Origin: Burkholderia cepacia
GTDB taxonomy: Bacteria > Pseudomonadota > Gammaproteobacteria > Burkholderiales > Burkholderiaceae
Length of the DNA: 64,000 nt
NCBI RefSeq assembly: GCF_029962485.1
Contig: NZ_CP073637.1
Coordinates: forward strand, 2,852,001 to 2,916,000
Direction: 5' to 3'
Each line of letters begins with the position of its first letter. Position 1 is the stretch's first letter. Positions 18,698 through 27,623 of this stretch are shown here, piece by piece. A model generated the notes under the pieces. That model was not told the origin of the DNA and ran no database searches. It was given only the letters and a program-made list of their open reading frames with translations. Both the position numbers and the translations under genes were made by a program.

Positions 18698-19942
18698 GTG
18701 GCGGCTCGTCCGTTCTCCCCTCGCCCCGCCTTGAATCCATCGACCGACGCCGCCCCGTCCCGCCATCCGTGGCCCGTCTTCGTCGCGTTCCTGCGGCTCG
18801 GACTCACGTCGTTCGGCGGCCCGGTCGCGCACCTCGGCTACTTCCGCGCGGAATTCGTCACGCGGCGCGGCTGGCTCACCGAACGCACGTATGCGGATCT
18901 CGTCGGGCTGTGCCAGTTCCTGCCGGGGCCTGCGAGCAGCCAGGTCGGGATGGCGATCGGCCTCGCGCGCGCCGGCTATGCGGGCATGTTCGCCGCGTGG
19001 CTCGGCTTCACGCTGCCGTCGGCGCTGTTGATGATGCTGTTCGCGCTCGGCGTTCACGCGACGGGCGCGCCGATCGAAGCCGGCGCGCTGCACGGGCTGC
19101 GCATCGTGTCGGTCGCGGTGATCGCGCAGGCCGTCTGGGGCATGGCGCGCACGCTGTGCCCCGATGCGCGCCGCGTCACGCTGATGGCCGCGGCCGCGTG
19201 CGTCGCATTGCTCGCGCCAGCCGCGTGGACGCAGATCGCGGTGATCGTCGCGGCCGGTGCGACCGGCCTCGCACTGCTGCCGCAACCGGCACGCGACGCG
19301 CACGAACCGTTGCCGTTGCACGTATCGCATCGTGCGGGCCTGCTGTGGCTCGCGCTGTTCGCGGCGCTGCTCGTCTCGTTGCCGTTCGCGGCCCGCGCGC
19401 TCCACTCCGATACGCTCGCCGTCGTCGATGCGTTCTTCCGCACCGGCGCGCTCGTGTTCGGCGGCGGGCACGTAGTGCTGCCGCTGCTGCAGGCGGCCGT
19501 GGTCGCGCCCGGCTGGGTCGGCGATGCGACGTTCCTCGCCGGGTACGGTGTCGCGCAGGCCGTGCCGGGGCCGCTGTTCACGTTTTCGGCGTTCCTCGGC
19601 GCGTCGCTGCGCGATGCGCCGAACGGCTGGCTCGGCGGCACGATCGCACTGGTCGCGATCTTCGCGCCGTCGTTCCTGCTCATTGCCGGCACCGCACCGT
19701 TCTGGGAGCGCCTGCGCCGCAGCACGCGCATGCAGGCCGCGCTCGCGGGCGTGAACGCAGCCGTCGTCGGACTGCTGCTCGCCGCGCTCTACCATCCGGT
19801 CTGGACCGACACGATCCTCGCGCCGCGCGATCTGGCCGCCGCGCTCGTCGCCTACGTCGCGCTGGTGTTCTGGCGCGTGCCGCCCTGGGCCGTCGTGATC
19901 GCGAGCGCGGCACTCGGCTGGGCGCTCGGCCTGGCCGCCTGA
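18698..19942 (+). CDS. chrA: chromate transporter ChrA
   Basis: CHR-superfamily inner-membrane protein exporting chromate. 414 residues with two homologous CHR domains: FGGPVAHLGYFRAEFV and FLPGPASSQVGMAIG in the first half, VFGGGHVVLPLLQ and AVPGPLFTFSAFLG in the second. The start is GTG at 18698, with no strong RBS; TTG at 18731 is an alternative. There is no chrB regulator; the preceding Crp/Fnr gene is close enough to share a transcript. A bidirectional terminator separates it from sodB. Confidence 0.92.
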   Translation: MAARPFSPRPALNPSTDAAPSRHPWPVFVAFLRLGLTSFGGPVAHLGYFRAEFVTRRGWLTERTYADLVGLCQFLPGPASSQVGMAIGLARAGYAGMFAAWLGFTLPSALLMMLFALGVHATGAPIEAGALHGLRIVSVAVIAQAVWGMARTLCPDARRVTLMAAAACVALLAPAAWTQIAVIVAAGATGLALLPQPARDAHEPLPLHVSHRAGLLWLALFAALLVSLPFAARALHSDTLAVVDAFFRTGALVFGGGHVVLPLLQAAVVAPGWVGDATFLAGYGVAQAVPGPLFTFSAFLGASLRDAPNGWLGGTIALVAIFAPSFLLIAGTAPFWERLRRSTRMQAALAGVNAAVVGLLLAALYHPVWTDTILAPRDLAAALVAYVALVFWRVPPWAVVIASAALGWALGLAA

Positions 19943-19982
19943 TCCGGCAAGCGCGCCGCTTTCCCGCGCGACAAAAACAAAA

Positions 19983-20008
19983 AAGCCCTCGTTTCGAGGG
20001 CTTTTTGC
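19983..20008. terminator. bidirectional terminator between chrA and sodB
   Basis: Arms AAGCCCTCG (19983-19991) and CGAGGGCTT (19995-20003), loop TTT, with an A run before and a T run after, so it can serve both converging genes. Confidence 0.92.
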
Positions 20009-20046
20009 TGGGTGCCGCGCGCCATAGCGGCGCGCAGGCGCCGGAC

Positions 20047-20625
20047 TTACGCGAAGTTCTTCGCTGCGAAGTCCCAGTTCACGATGTTCCAGAACGCTTC
20101 GACGAACTTCGGACGTGCGTTACGGTAGTCGATGTAGTACGCGTGTTCCCACACGTCGATCGTCAGCAGTGCCTTGTCGGCGGTCGTCAGCGGCGTGGCT
20201 GCGTTGCTCGTCGACACGATGTCGAGCGAACCGTCAGCCTTCTTCACGAGCCATGCCCAGCCCGAACCGAACGTGCCGACTGCGGCCTTCGTGAACGCTT
20301 CCTTGAATGCGTCGTACGAACCCCACTTCGCGTTGATCGCGTCGCCCAGCGCGCCCGTCGGTGCGCCGCCGCCGTTCGGCGACAGGCTGTTCCAGAAGAA
20401 CGTGTGGTTCCAGATCTGCGCGGCGTTGTTGAAGATGCCGCCCGACGACTTCTTCACGATCTCTTCCAGCGACAGGTTTTCGAATTCCGTGCCCGGGATC
20501 AGATTGTTCAGGTTCGTCACATAAGCCTGATGGTGCTTGCCGTAGTGGTACTGGATCGTCTCGAGCGAGATGGTCGGCGCGAGTGCGTCTTCAGCGTACG
20601 GGAGCGGCGGGAGCGTATGAGCCAT
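20047..20625 (-). CDS. sodB: superoxide dismutase, iron type
   Basis: Converts superoxide to oxygen and hydrogen peroxide; cytosolic dimer. 192 residues. Metal ligands are His27 (YHYGKHH), His74 (IWNHTFFW), Asp157 and His161 (DVWEHAYY). The Gln70 of AAQIWNH and GSGWAWL favour the Fe form. RBS AAGGAA precedes ATG. A sigma70-like promoter is visible about 60 bp upstream. Confidence 0.97.
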   Translation of the reverse strand: MAHTLPPLPYAEDALAPTISLETIQYHYGKHHQAYVTNLNNLIPGTEFENLSLEEIVKKSSGGIFNNAAQIWNHTFFWNSLSPNGGGAPTGALGDAINAKWGSYDAFKEAFTKAAVGTFGSGWAWLVKKADGSLDIVSTSNAATPLTTADKALLTIDVWEHAYYIDYRNARPKFVEAFWNIVNWDFAAKNFA

Positions 20626-20681
20626 GGCGATTCCTTCGTTGAGTATGTAGGGAGGCTGTGTTGGATGCTGCCGAGCGTCCG

Positions 20682-20710
20682 ATTGTAGGCGAGACCGAAT
20701 AACCCCGCAA
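20682..20710 (-). promoter_or_regulatory. sigma70-type promoter of sodB
   Basis: Reading leftward: -35 TTGCGG (20710-20705), 17-bp spacer, -10 TACAAT (20687-20682). This predicts a leader of about 50 nt. Confidence 0.65.
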
Positions 20711-20852
20711 ACTCACGGGCCATTTATCCGCAGTATGCGGAAAAGCGATGTTCGCGCATCGTCCTGCCGGACGAACCCGACGATGCGCGGCCTCCGTTCC
20801 CGCGCGCGATGCGTCCGTTGCGGCAACCTTCGGTCCGCTTGCAACGGTTACG

Positions 20853-22235
20853 TCAGATCGTATCGGTCAGTCTCGGCTGCACGTCGGCGAGCGACACGTC
20901 GGCCGAGCCTTCGGCCAGATGCACGGTCAGGCGCCGCTGCGGCTTCAGCGCGCTCGGCGCACGCACCGCGCGGCCCGTCTGCGCATCGATCAGCGCCGCA
21001 TAGCCGCGCTCGAGCGTGCGCTGCGGGCTCAGCACCTCGAGCCGTGCCGCACAGGCTGACACACGCGCCGTGTCGCGTTCGTGACGGCGCTGCAACGCAA
21101 CCGTGAGACGTTGCGACAGCCCCGCGAGCGCCTGGCGTGCCTGCGACGGATCGGGCCGCGCGCGCTGCCAGCGCAGTTGCACGAGCGCGAAACGCGCACG
21201 CGCATCGCGCACCGGCCGTGACGCCGCCGACGCAAGCCGCACCGCGAGCTGCTCGACGTGCGTACGCTGCCGCTGCAGCCGCTCGGCCGGGCTCACGAGC
21301 CGGCGCGAAAGCCAGTCGAGCTGCTGCGCGCGCTGTTCGAGCCGGCGCGCCATGCCGCGCGCGAGCGCACGCTGGCGGTCGTCGACCTCGCGCAGCAGCA
21401 GCGCGCGCTGGGGGCTCGCGAGCTCGGCCGCGCCGGTGGGCGTAGGCGCGCGCAGGTCGGCCGCGAAGTCCGCGATCGTGAAATCGGTTTCGTGCCCGAC
21501 GCCGCTGACGACCGGCAATTCGCTCGCCGCGATCGCACGCGCCAGCGCTTCGTCGTTGAACGACCACAGATCCTCGATCGAGCCGCCGCCGCGGCAGACG
21601 AGCAGCACGTCGACCTCACGGCGCGCATTCGCGGCCTCGACGGCCGCGACGAGCTTCTCGGCGGAACCGGCGCCCTGCACCGGCGCCGGATAGACGATCA
21701 CCGGAATGTGCGGCGCGCGGCGTGCGAGCGTGGTCAGCACGTCGCGCAGCGCGGCGGCCTGCAGCGACGTGACGATGCCGATCGCACGCGGGTGGGCCGG
21801 CAGCGGCCGCTTGCGTTCGGGGGCGAACAGGCCCTCGCCTTCGAGCTGCGCCTTCAGCCGCAGGAACGCTTCGTACAGGCGCCCCTGCCCGGTACGCCGC
21901 ACGGCCTCGACGTTGAGCTGCACTTCGCCGCGCGGCTCGTACATCGTGACGACCGCTCGCACCTCGATCCGGTCGCCTTCGCGCGGCGTGAATTCCGCGT
22001 ACTGCGCCCGGCCGCGGAACATCACGCAGCGCATCTGCGCCTGCTGGTCCTTGATCGAGAAATACCAGTGGCCGCTCGCGGCACGCGTGAAATTCGACAC
22101 TTCGCCCGAAATCCACAACAGCGGAAACGAGCGCTCGAGCATCGTCGAAATCGCGCGATTGAGCGCCGAAACGGGAATCACTTCGTCGCCGCCGCGCGTC
22201 GCGCCGGGTGCGGAAAAAGAGGAGTCGGAAAGCAT
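20853..22235 (-). CDS. xseA: exodeoxyribonuclease VII large subunit
   Basis: Catalytic subunit of ExoVII, which degrades single-stranded DNA from both ends. 460 residues from ATG 22235. The N-terminal OB-fold ([27 protein letters not shown]), the catalytic core ([62 protein letters not shown]) and the long helical C-terminal region are present. The end ([17 protein letters not shown]) is standard for XseA. The small subunit XseB is not in this window. Confidence 0.96.
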   Translation of the reverse strand: MLSDSSFSAPGATRGGDEVIPVSALNRAISTMLERSFPLLWISGEVSNFTRAASGHWYFSIKDQQAQMRCVMFRGRAQYAEFTPREGDRIEVRAVVTMYEPRGEVQLNVEAVRRTGQGRLYEAFLRLKAQLEGEGLFAPERKRPLPAHPRAIGIVTSLQAAALRDVLTTLARRAPHIPVIVYPAPVQGAGSAEKLVAAVEAANARREVDVLLVCRGGGSIEDLWSFNDEALARAIAASELPVVSGVGHETDFTIADFAADLRAPTPTGAAELASPQRALLLREVDDRQRALARGMARRLEQRAQQLDWLSRRLVSPAERLQRQRTHVEQLAVRLASAASRPVRDARARFALVQLRWQRARPDPSQARQALAGLSQRLTVALQRRHERDTARVSACAARLEVLSPQRTLERGYAALIDAQTGRAVRAPSALKPQRRLTVHLAEGSADVSLADVQPRLTDTI

Positions 22236-22427
22236 GGGCGGTCGGATGAATGCTGGCGGCGACACGATAGTCCGACACGCGCTCGACGTCCAGCGCCGGC
22301 CGCATTCGCCGTGGCGCGCGAAAGGTGTCCACACTTTGGCAATCTTCCGCCTAAAACGCATTAAAACCGCTGAAAAAACCAGACGATTCACGATAACGCA
22401 TTGATTTTTATAGATTTTTAAACCTTT

Positions 22428-22446
22428 CGAAATGATTCTCATCCGA
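22428..22446. promoter_or_regulatory. Fur-box-like site
   Basis: The core AATGATTCTCAT (22431-22442) matches the central part of the gamma/betaproteobacterial Fur consensus; the flanks are weak. No iron gene follows directly. Confidence 0.45.
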
Positions 22447-22490
22447 TTCGAAGCCCACCCGGCGGGCGTTTGAGGTGATCGAGCGGGGAG

Positions 22491-22511
22491 TTTTTCACAG
22501 AGTTATCCACA
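22491..22511 (+). promoter_or_regulatory. DnaA-box pair
   Basis: TTATCCACA at 22503-22511 is a perfect DnaA box. TTTTTCACA at 22491-22499 is a degenerate copy 12 bp upstream in the same orientation. Confidence 0.5.
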
Positions 22512-22635
22512 GGCCGTCACGATCCGGCCCCGCAGCCTGCGTCGGCCGGTCGCGCTTGCCGCGCCGGCGTGCGGCGCGCTAGAGTGCCGCCTTCCGCAGA
22601 TCCCGCGGCATGTGCCGCCCAACGGAGAATCCGCC

Positions 22636-22689
22636 TTGACGAATCCGTCCCACGCCGCGGCGCACGACGCGCCGCGCCCGGCCCGATGA
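22636..22689 (+). CDS. short upstream ORF coupled to lpxK
   Basis: A 17-codon ORF starting at TTG, with GGAG (22624-22627) eight bases upstream. Its TGA stop overlaps the ATG of lpxK (ATGA). The predicted peptide is [17 protein letters not shown]. lpxK itself has no obvious RBS, so ribosomes ending here could reinitiate at lpxK. No protein function is implied. Confidence 0.4.
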   Translation: MTNPSHAAAHDAPRPAR

Positions 22690-23714
22690 GCGCGCCCGGC
22701 GGCCCGCTCGCGCGGCTCGAAGCGCACCTGACACGCGAATGGCAGCGGCGCGGCGCGCTCGCCTGGGCGCTCACGCCGTTCGCCTGCGTGTTCGGCCTGT
22801 GCGCAGCGCTGCGACGTACCGCCTACACGCAGGGGTGGAAACAGCCGGTCGACGTCGGCGTACCGGTCGTCGTGGTCGGCAACGTGACTGTCGGCGGCAC
22901 CGGCAAGACGCCCACCGTGATCGCACTCGTCGACGCATTGCGCGCGGCCGGCTTCACGCCTGGCGTCGTGTCGCGCGGCTACGGCGCGAACGTGAAGGCG
23001 CCGACCGCCGTCACGCCCGCGTCGCGCGCTGGCGTCGGCGGCGACGAACCGCTGCTGATCGCCCGCCGCACCGGCGCGCCCGTGTGGGTGTGCCCCGATC
23101 GCGTCGCGGCCGCGCAGGCGCTGCGCGCCGCGCATCCGGACGTCGACGTGATCGTCAGCGACGACGGCCTGCAGCACTACCGCCTCGCGCGCACGGTCGA
23201 ACTCGTCGTGTTCGACCACCGGCTTGGCGGCAACGGCTTCCTGCTGCCGGCCGGGCCGCTGCGCGAGCCGCTGTCGCGGCACCGCGACGCGACGCTCGTC
23301 AACGATCCGTACAGCGGCGCGCTGCCGCCCTGGCCCGACACCTATGCGCTCGCGCTGAAGCCGGGCGCCGCGTGGCACCTCGACCAGCCCGCGCTGCGCC
23401 GTCCGCTGTCGCAGTTCGCTCACGAGCGCGTGCTCGCCGCGGCCGGCATCGGCGCGCCGGAACGCTTCTTCGCGACGCTGCGCGCGGCCGGTCTCGCGCC
23501 GGCGACGCGCGCGCTGCCCGACCACTACGCGTTCGCCGACAATCCGTTCGTCGACGATGCCGTCGACGCAATCCTGATCACCGAGAAGGATGCAGTAAAA
23601 TTGGGCGCTTCCTGGCGCGACGCTCGACTGTGGGTGGTCCCCGTCGAAGCCGCGCTCGACCCTCGCCTCATTGCCCTCGTTGTGGAGAAACTCCGTGGAC
23701 GCTCGCCTGCTTGA
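22686..23714 (+). CDS. lpxK: tetraacyldisaccharide 4'-kinase
   Basis: Phosphorylates the lipid A disaccharide at the 4' position; inner-membrane-associated enzyme. 342 residues. The N-terminal hydrophobic segment ([18 protein letters not shown]) is followed by the Walker [13 protein letters not shown] and by [22 protein letters not shown] and [10 protein letters not shown]. It overlaps the trm112-type gene by 20 bases and starts the lpxK-trm112-kdsB-adk block for envelope biosynthesis. Confidence 0.96.
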   Translation: MSAPGGPLARLEAHLTREWQRRGALAWALTPFACVFGLCAALRRTAYTQGWKQPVDVGVPVVVVGNVTVGGTGKTPTVIALVDALRAAGFTPGVVSRGYGANVKAPTAVTPASRAGVGGDEPLLIARRTGAPVWVCPDRVAAAQALRAAHPDVDVIVSDDGLQHYRLARTVELVVFDHRLGGNGFLLPAGPLREPLSRHRDATLVNDPYSGALPPWPDTYALALKPGAAWHLDQPALRRPLSQFAHERVLAAAGIGAPERFFATLRAAGLAPATRALPDHYAFADNPFVDDAVDAILITEKDAVKLGASWRDARLWVVPVEAALDPRLIALVVEKLRGRSPA

Positions 23715-23889
23715 AATCATTGTGTGCCCTATCTGCAAAGGCCCGCTCCACTACGACCGCGCCGCGCAGGAGCTGATCTGCAACGCGGACAAGCTCGCCT
23801 ACCCGATCCGCGACGGCATCCCCGTGATGCTCGTCGACGAAGCGCGCCAGACCGTCGAAGGCACGCCGGTCGATCCGGCCGGCCGCTAA
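23695..23889 (+). CDS. Trm112-family small protein (YcaR-like)
   Basis: 64 residues. GTG at 23695 has GGAG (23684-23687) seven bases upstream, inside the end of lpxK. The family signature is [17 protein letters not shown] with a CxxC near the N-terminus and [13 protein letters not shown] at the centre. The second zinc Cys pair is missing, as in many bacterial members. The Trm112 fold in eukaryotes activates methyltransferases; the bacterial role is unclear, but the gene is conserved between lpxK and kdsB. Confidence 0.9.
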   Translation: MDARLLEIIVCPICKGPLHYDRAAQELICNADKLAYPIRDGIPVMLVDEARQTVEGTPVDPAGR

Positions 23890-23903
23890 GCCGCCCGACA
23901 GCG

Positions 23904-23921
23904 CCCCGGCCTCGGCCGGGG
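23904..23921. repeat. GC-rich perfect hairpin between trm112 and kdsB
   Basis: CCCCGGCC (23904-23911) and GGCCGGGG (23914-23921) can pair, with a TC loop. There is no T run, so it is more likely a pause or processing site within the operon than a terminator. Confidence 0.4.
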
Positions 23922-23990
23922 TACCGAACCCTGCCGGCCGACCGGCTCCGGACGCGCCGCCCGCCCCGCTCTCCTCACCGCTCATCCCCG

Positions 23991-24782
23991 ATGACTCACC
24001 CGCAACCCTTCATCGCCGTCATTCCCGCCCGGCTCGCGTCGACGCGCCTTCCGAACAAGCCGCTCGCCGATCTCGGCGGCAAGCCGATGGTCGTGCGCGT
24101 CGCCGAGCGCGCACGCGAAGCAGGCGCGCAGCAGGTGCTCGTCGCCTCCGACGCGCAGAGCGTGCTCGACGCGGCGCGCGACCACGGCTTCGAAGCGGTG
24201 CTCACGCGTGCCGACCATCCGTCCGGCACCGACCGGCTCGCGGAAGTCGCGGCGGCCTTCGGGTGGAGCGACGACACCGTCGTCGTCAACGTGCAGGGCG
24301 ACGAGCCGCTGATCGACCCCGTGCTCGTGCGCGACGTGGCGTCGCACCTCGCCGCGCATCCGGCCTGCGCGATCGCGACCGCCGCCCACCCGATCCACGA
24401 CGCGGCCGACGTGTTCAACCCGAACGTCGTGAAGGTCGCGCTCGACGCGCAGAGCGTCGCGCTGTACTTCTCGCGCGCGCCGATTCCGTGGAGCCGCGAC
24501 GCGTACCAGCCGCACTGGCCGGACGTCGCGACCATGCCGGCACCGGCTTTCCCGGTCTACCGGCACATCGGGCTCTATGCGTATCGCGCGCGTTTCCTGC
24601 GCACCTATCCGTCGCTCGCGCAGGCGCCGATCGAGCAGGCCGAGCAGCTCGAACAGCTGCGCGCGCTGTGGCACGGTGAGCGCATCGCAGTGCTGATCAC
24701 CGAGTCCGCGCCCGAAGCCGGAATCGACACGCCGGCCGATCTCACGCGCGTGCAGGCCCTTTTTCAGCCGGGTTCAAAATAA
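23991..24782 (+). CDS. kdsB: 3-deoxy-manno-octulosonate cytidylyltransferase
   Basis: Activates KDO to CMP-KDO for LPS inner core synthesis; cytosolic. 263 residues. The nucleotidyltransferase start [23 protein letters not shown], then [33 protein letters not shown] and [12 protein letters not shown] are all diagnostic. It shares the lpxK block and is probably co-transcribed. Confidence 0.97.
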   Translation: MTHPQPFIAVIPARLASTRLPNKPLADLGGKPMVVRVAERAREAGAQQVLVASDAQSVLDAARDHGFEAVLTRADHPSGTDRLAEVAAAFGWSDDTVVVNVQGDEPLIDPVLVRDVASHLAAHPACAIATAAHPIHDAADVFNPNVVKVALDAQSVALYFSRAPIPWSRDAYQPHWPDVATMPAPAFPVYRHIGLYAYRARFLRTYPSLAQAPIEQAEQLEQLRALWHGERIAVLITESAPEAGIDTPADLTRVQALFQPGSK

Positions 24783-24840
24783 CCCGTGGCATAATCAGGC
24801 GATTGTGCGAGCCGTCCGCGACCAACGCGTCCTCGCTTGA

Positions 24841-25653
<813 letters not shown>

Positions 25654-25676
25654 GCAGCGCGTCGCGCACCCGCAAG

Positions 25677-25704
25677 AGCCGCCCTTCCCGGGCGGCTTTT
25701 TTTT
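25677..25704 (+). terminator. terminator after adk
   Basis: AGCCGCCC (25677-25684) / GGGCGGCT (25690-25697), loop TTCCC, then eight T. Confidence 0.92.
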
Positions 25705-25840
25705 GCCCGGCCTGGATTCGCACGACCGTGCGTTTATCTCCTTCGCGTAACGACGCCCCGTACAATCGCTCGAATGCGTGTCGCGTCCACTCGCGGCGCG
25801 CTGGCCTTTCAGTCGATGGATCCGCATCGGACAGAACAAC

Positions 25841-25936
25841 CGCTTTGCATGGGATCGCCCTAAGCGCTAAAGCGCCAAGGGCGGTCGACGCTTTGCATGG
25901 GACCTCCCTAAGCGCTAAAGCGCCAAGGGCGGTCGA
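25841..25936 (+). repeat. two tandem 48-bp repeats, each a nested hairpin
   Basis: Copy 1 is 25841-25888 and copy 2 is 25889-25936; they differ at two bases. Each contains GCGCTAAAGCGC, a 5-bp stem with an AA loop, enclosed by CCCT and AGGG arms across a small internal loop. Copy 2 ends just before the AGGAGA ribosome-binding site of the next gene, so the structure would form in its mRNA leader. Confidence 0.9.
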
Positions 25937-25948
25937 CAGGAGACAGGC

Positions 25949-26707
25949 ATGGAAATTCGCGGCAACGTGTTTCTGATCACGGGCGGCGCATCGGGCCTCG
26001 GCGCCGGCACCGCACGGATGCTTGCCCAGGCCGGCGGCACGGTCGTGCTCGCCGACCTGAACGAAGCGGCAGGCACTGCGCTCGCGACCGAACTGGGCGG
26101 CGTATTCGTGCGCTGCGACGTGTCGAGCGAAACCGACGCACAGGCGGCCGTCGACGCGGCCACGCACGCGGGCACGCTGCGCGGCCTCGTGAACTGCGCG
26201 GGCATCGCGCCGGCCGCGAAAACCGTCGGCAAGGACGGCGCACACCCGCTCGACGTGTTCGCGAAGACGATCAACGTGAACCTGGTGGGCACATTCAACA
26301 TGATCCGGCTCGCAGCGGCCGCGATGGCCGCGACCGCGCCGACCGCGGAAGGCGAGCGCGGCGTGATCGTCAGCACCGCGTCGGTCGCCGCCTTCGACGG
26401 ACAGATCGGCCAGGCCGCCTATGCGGCATCGAAGGCCGGTGTCGCGGGCATGACGCTGCCGATCGCGCGCGACCTGTCGCGCAGCGGCATCCGCGTGATG
26501 ACGATCGCGCCGGGCCTGTTCGAGACCCCGATGCTGCTCGGCATGCCGCAGGATGTGCAGGACGCGCTCGGCGCGATGGTGCCGTTCCCGCCGCGGCTCG
26601 GCAAACCGGCCGAATACGCGATGCTGGTGCGCCAGATCGTCGAGAATCCGATGCTCAATGGCGAAGTGATCCGCCTCGACGGCGCGATCCGGATGCAGCC
26701 GAAGTAA
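25949..26707 (+). CDS. short-chain dehydrogenase/reductase, 3-hydroxyacyl-CoA dehydrogenase type II-like
   Basis: 252 residues. The NAD-binding [12 protein letters not shown] near the N-terminus, NCAGIAPA, and the catalytic Ser/Tyr/Lys ([21 protein letters not shown]) are intact. [24 protein letters not shown] and the [14 protein letters not shown]-terminus resemble HSD17B10-type 3-hydroxy-2-methylbutyryl-/3-hydroxyacyl-CoA dehydrogenases, used in fatty-acid or isoleucine breakdown. AGGAGA precedes the ATG. No other beta-oxidation gene is adjacent. A tandem hairpin repeat occupies its leader, an unusual arrangement for this enzyme. Confidence 0.9.
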   Translation: MEIRGNVFLITGGASGLGAGTARMLAQAGGTVVLADLNEAAGTALATELGGVFVRCDVSSETDAQAAVDAATHAGTLRGLVNCAGIAPAAKTVGKDGAHPLDVFAKTINVNLVGTFNMIRLAAAAMAATAPTAEGERGVIVSTASVAAFDGQIGQAAYAASKAGVAGMTLPIARDLSRSGIRVMTIAPGLFETPMLLGMPQDVQDALGAMVPFPPRLGKPAEYAMLVRQIVENPMLNGEVIRLDGAIRMQPK

Positions 26708-26719
26708 ACGACCATGAAA

Positions 26720-26745
26720 AACGCCCGCGATGCGGGCGTTTTTTC
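26720..26745. terminator. bidirectional terminator
   Basis: AACGCCCGC (26720-26728) / GCGGGCGTT (26732-26740), loop GAT, with an A run on the left and a T run on the right. It serves the dehydrogenase gene and the converging sirB1-like gene. Confidence 0.9.
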
Positions 26746-26772
26746 TTGCTCCGGAAACGGCGCGATGGCGGC

Positions 26773-27615
26773 TCAGTCCTCGCCGTCGCGCTGCATCCGC
26801 TGCCGCAATTCGGTGACCTGCGATTCGACGACGGTCGCGTCGTCCGCCTCGGGCCGCTCGCCGAGATACTGCTCGAGATCCTCGAGCGCGGGACGCAGGT
26901 AGTCGAGCCGCGCATACGCAAAACCGCGGTCGCGCACCTCGTCGAGCTGCTCGGGCAACAGGATCACGAGCCGCTGCTGCACCGCGAGCAGCCGCTGCCA
27001 GCGTTCCGTCTGCAGATAGATCGTCTTCAGGTTGCGCAGCATCCGCGCGATGATCTCGCGGCTCGTCGCCGGTTGCAGCAGTGCGCGCAATGCACTGTCG
27101 ACCGCACCGGCCGCGCGCGCGACGTACGGCTCGAGCATCTCGACCATCTCGGCTTCGGACAGCGAATGACCGTTGGTCGGATCGATGATCAGGTCGCCGT
27201 CCGGCAGCGTGACGCGCAGCAGGAAATGGCCGGGGAACGACACGCCGCGGGCCGGCACGCCGATCTGCTCGGCGAGCTCCAGGTACAGCACCGACAGCGA
27301 GATCGGGATCCCGCGCCGCCGCTTCAGCACGGCGTTCAGGTGGCTGTTATCGGGGTCGTAGTAATCGTTGTGATTGCACGAGAAGCCGAGTTCGCGGAAG
27401 AAGAAGTCGTTCAGCGCGGCAACGCGGCCCTTCAGGTCCGCATCGTCGGCGAAGCGCCGGCGCAGCCGCGCCGCCAGCATGTCGAGTTCGGCCAGCGTAC
27501 CCTGCAGGTCGAGGTCGGGATACGCGTCCTGCGCCAGCGACAGCGCGGTTTCCGTGACGGGCAGACTGTCGTCGTCCGCCACGAGCGTGCTGAAGTAGTC
27601 GAGGACGCGGGTCAT
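26773..27615 (-). CDS. SirB1-family transglutaminase-like/TPR protein
   Basis: 280 residues from ATG 27615. The N-terminal half is a transglutaminase-like SirB1 domain: LNDFFFRELGFSCNHNDYYDPDNSHLNAVLKRRRGIPISLSVLYLELAEQ, with GVSFPGHFLLR and IIDPTNGHSLS. The C-terminal half contains TPR-like helices (RMLRNLKTIYLQTERWQRLLAVQQRLVILLP). The expected Cys nucleophile position is not obvious (ISLS), as in many SirB1 proteins, so proteolytic activity is doubtful. It starts eight bases after the murJ stop, an operon. Role unknown. Confidence 0.88.
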   Translation of the reverse strand: MTRVLDYFSTLVADDDSLPVTETALSLAQDAYPDLDLQGTLAELDMLAARLRRRFADDADLKGRVAALNDFFFRELGFSCNHNDYYDPDNSHLNAVLKRRRGIPISLSVLYLELAEQIGVPARGVSFPGHFLLRVTLPDGDLIIDPTNGHSLSEAEMVEMLEPYVARAAGAVDSALRALLQPATSREIIARMLRNLKTIYLQTERWQRLLAVQQRLVILLPEQLDEVRDRGFAYARLDYLRPALEDLEQYLGERPEADDATVVESQVTELRQRMQRDGED

Positions 27616-27623
27616 TGCGGTCG

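Larger units (their letters stand above)
22236..22685. other. 450-bp divergent regulatory region between xseA and lpxK
   Basis: Contains an AT-rich patch (22340-22440), a Fur-box-like element at 22428-22446, a DnaA-box pair at 22491-22511 and a short ORF coupled to lpxK at 22636-22689. No larger gene is seen. Related bacteria may carry exbB/exbD-type genes near here, which would explain an isolated Fur-like site; that is a recollection, not a measured comparison. Confidence 0.6.

Noticed and set aside
25728..25976. ORF across the 48-bp repeats encoding a duplicated [15 protein letters not shown] peptide
   Set aside because: The duplication is of DNA; the ORF runs into the dehydrogenase gene in another frame and has no RBS. 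The hairpin interpretation fits better.
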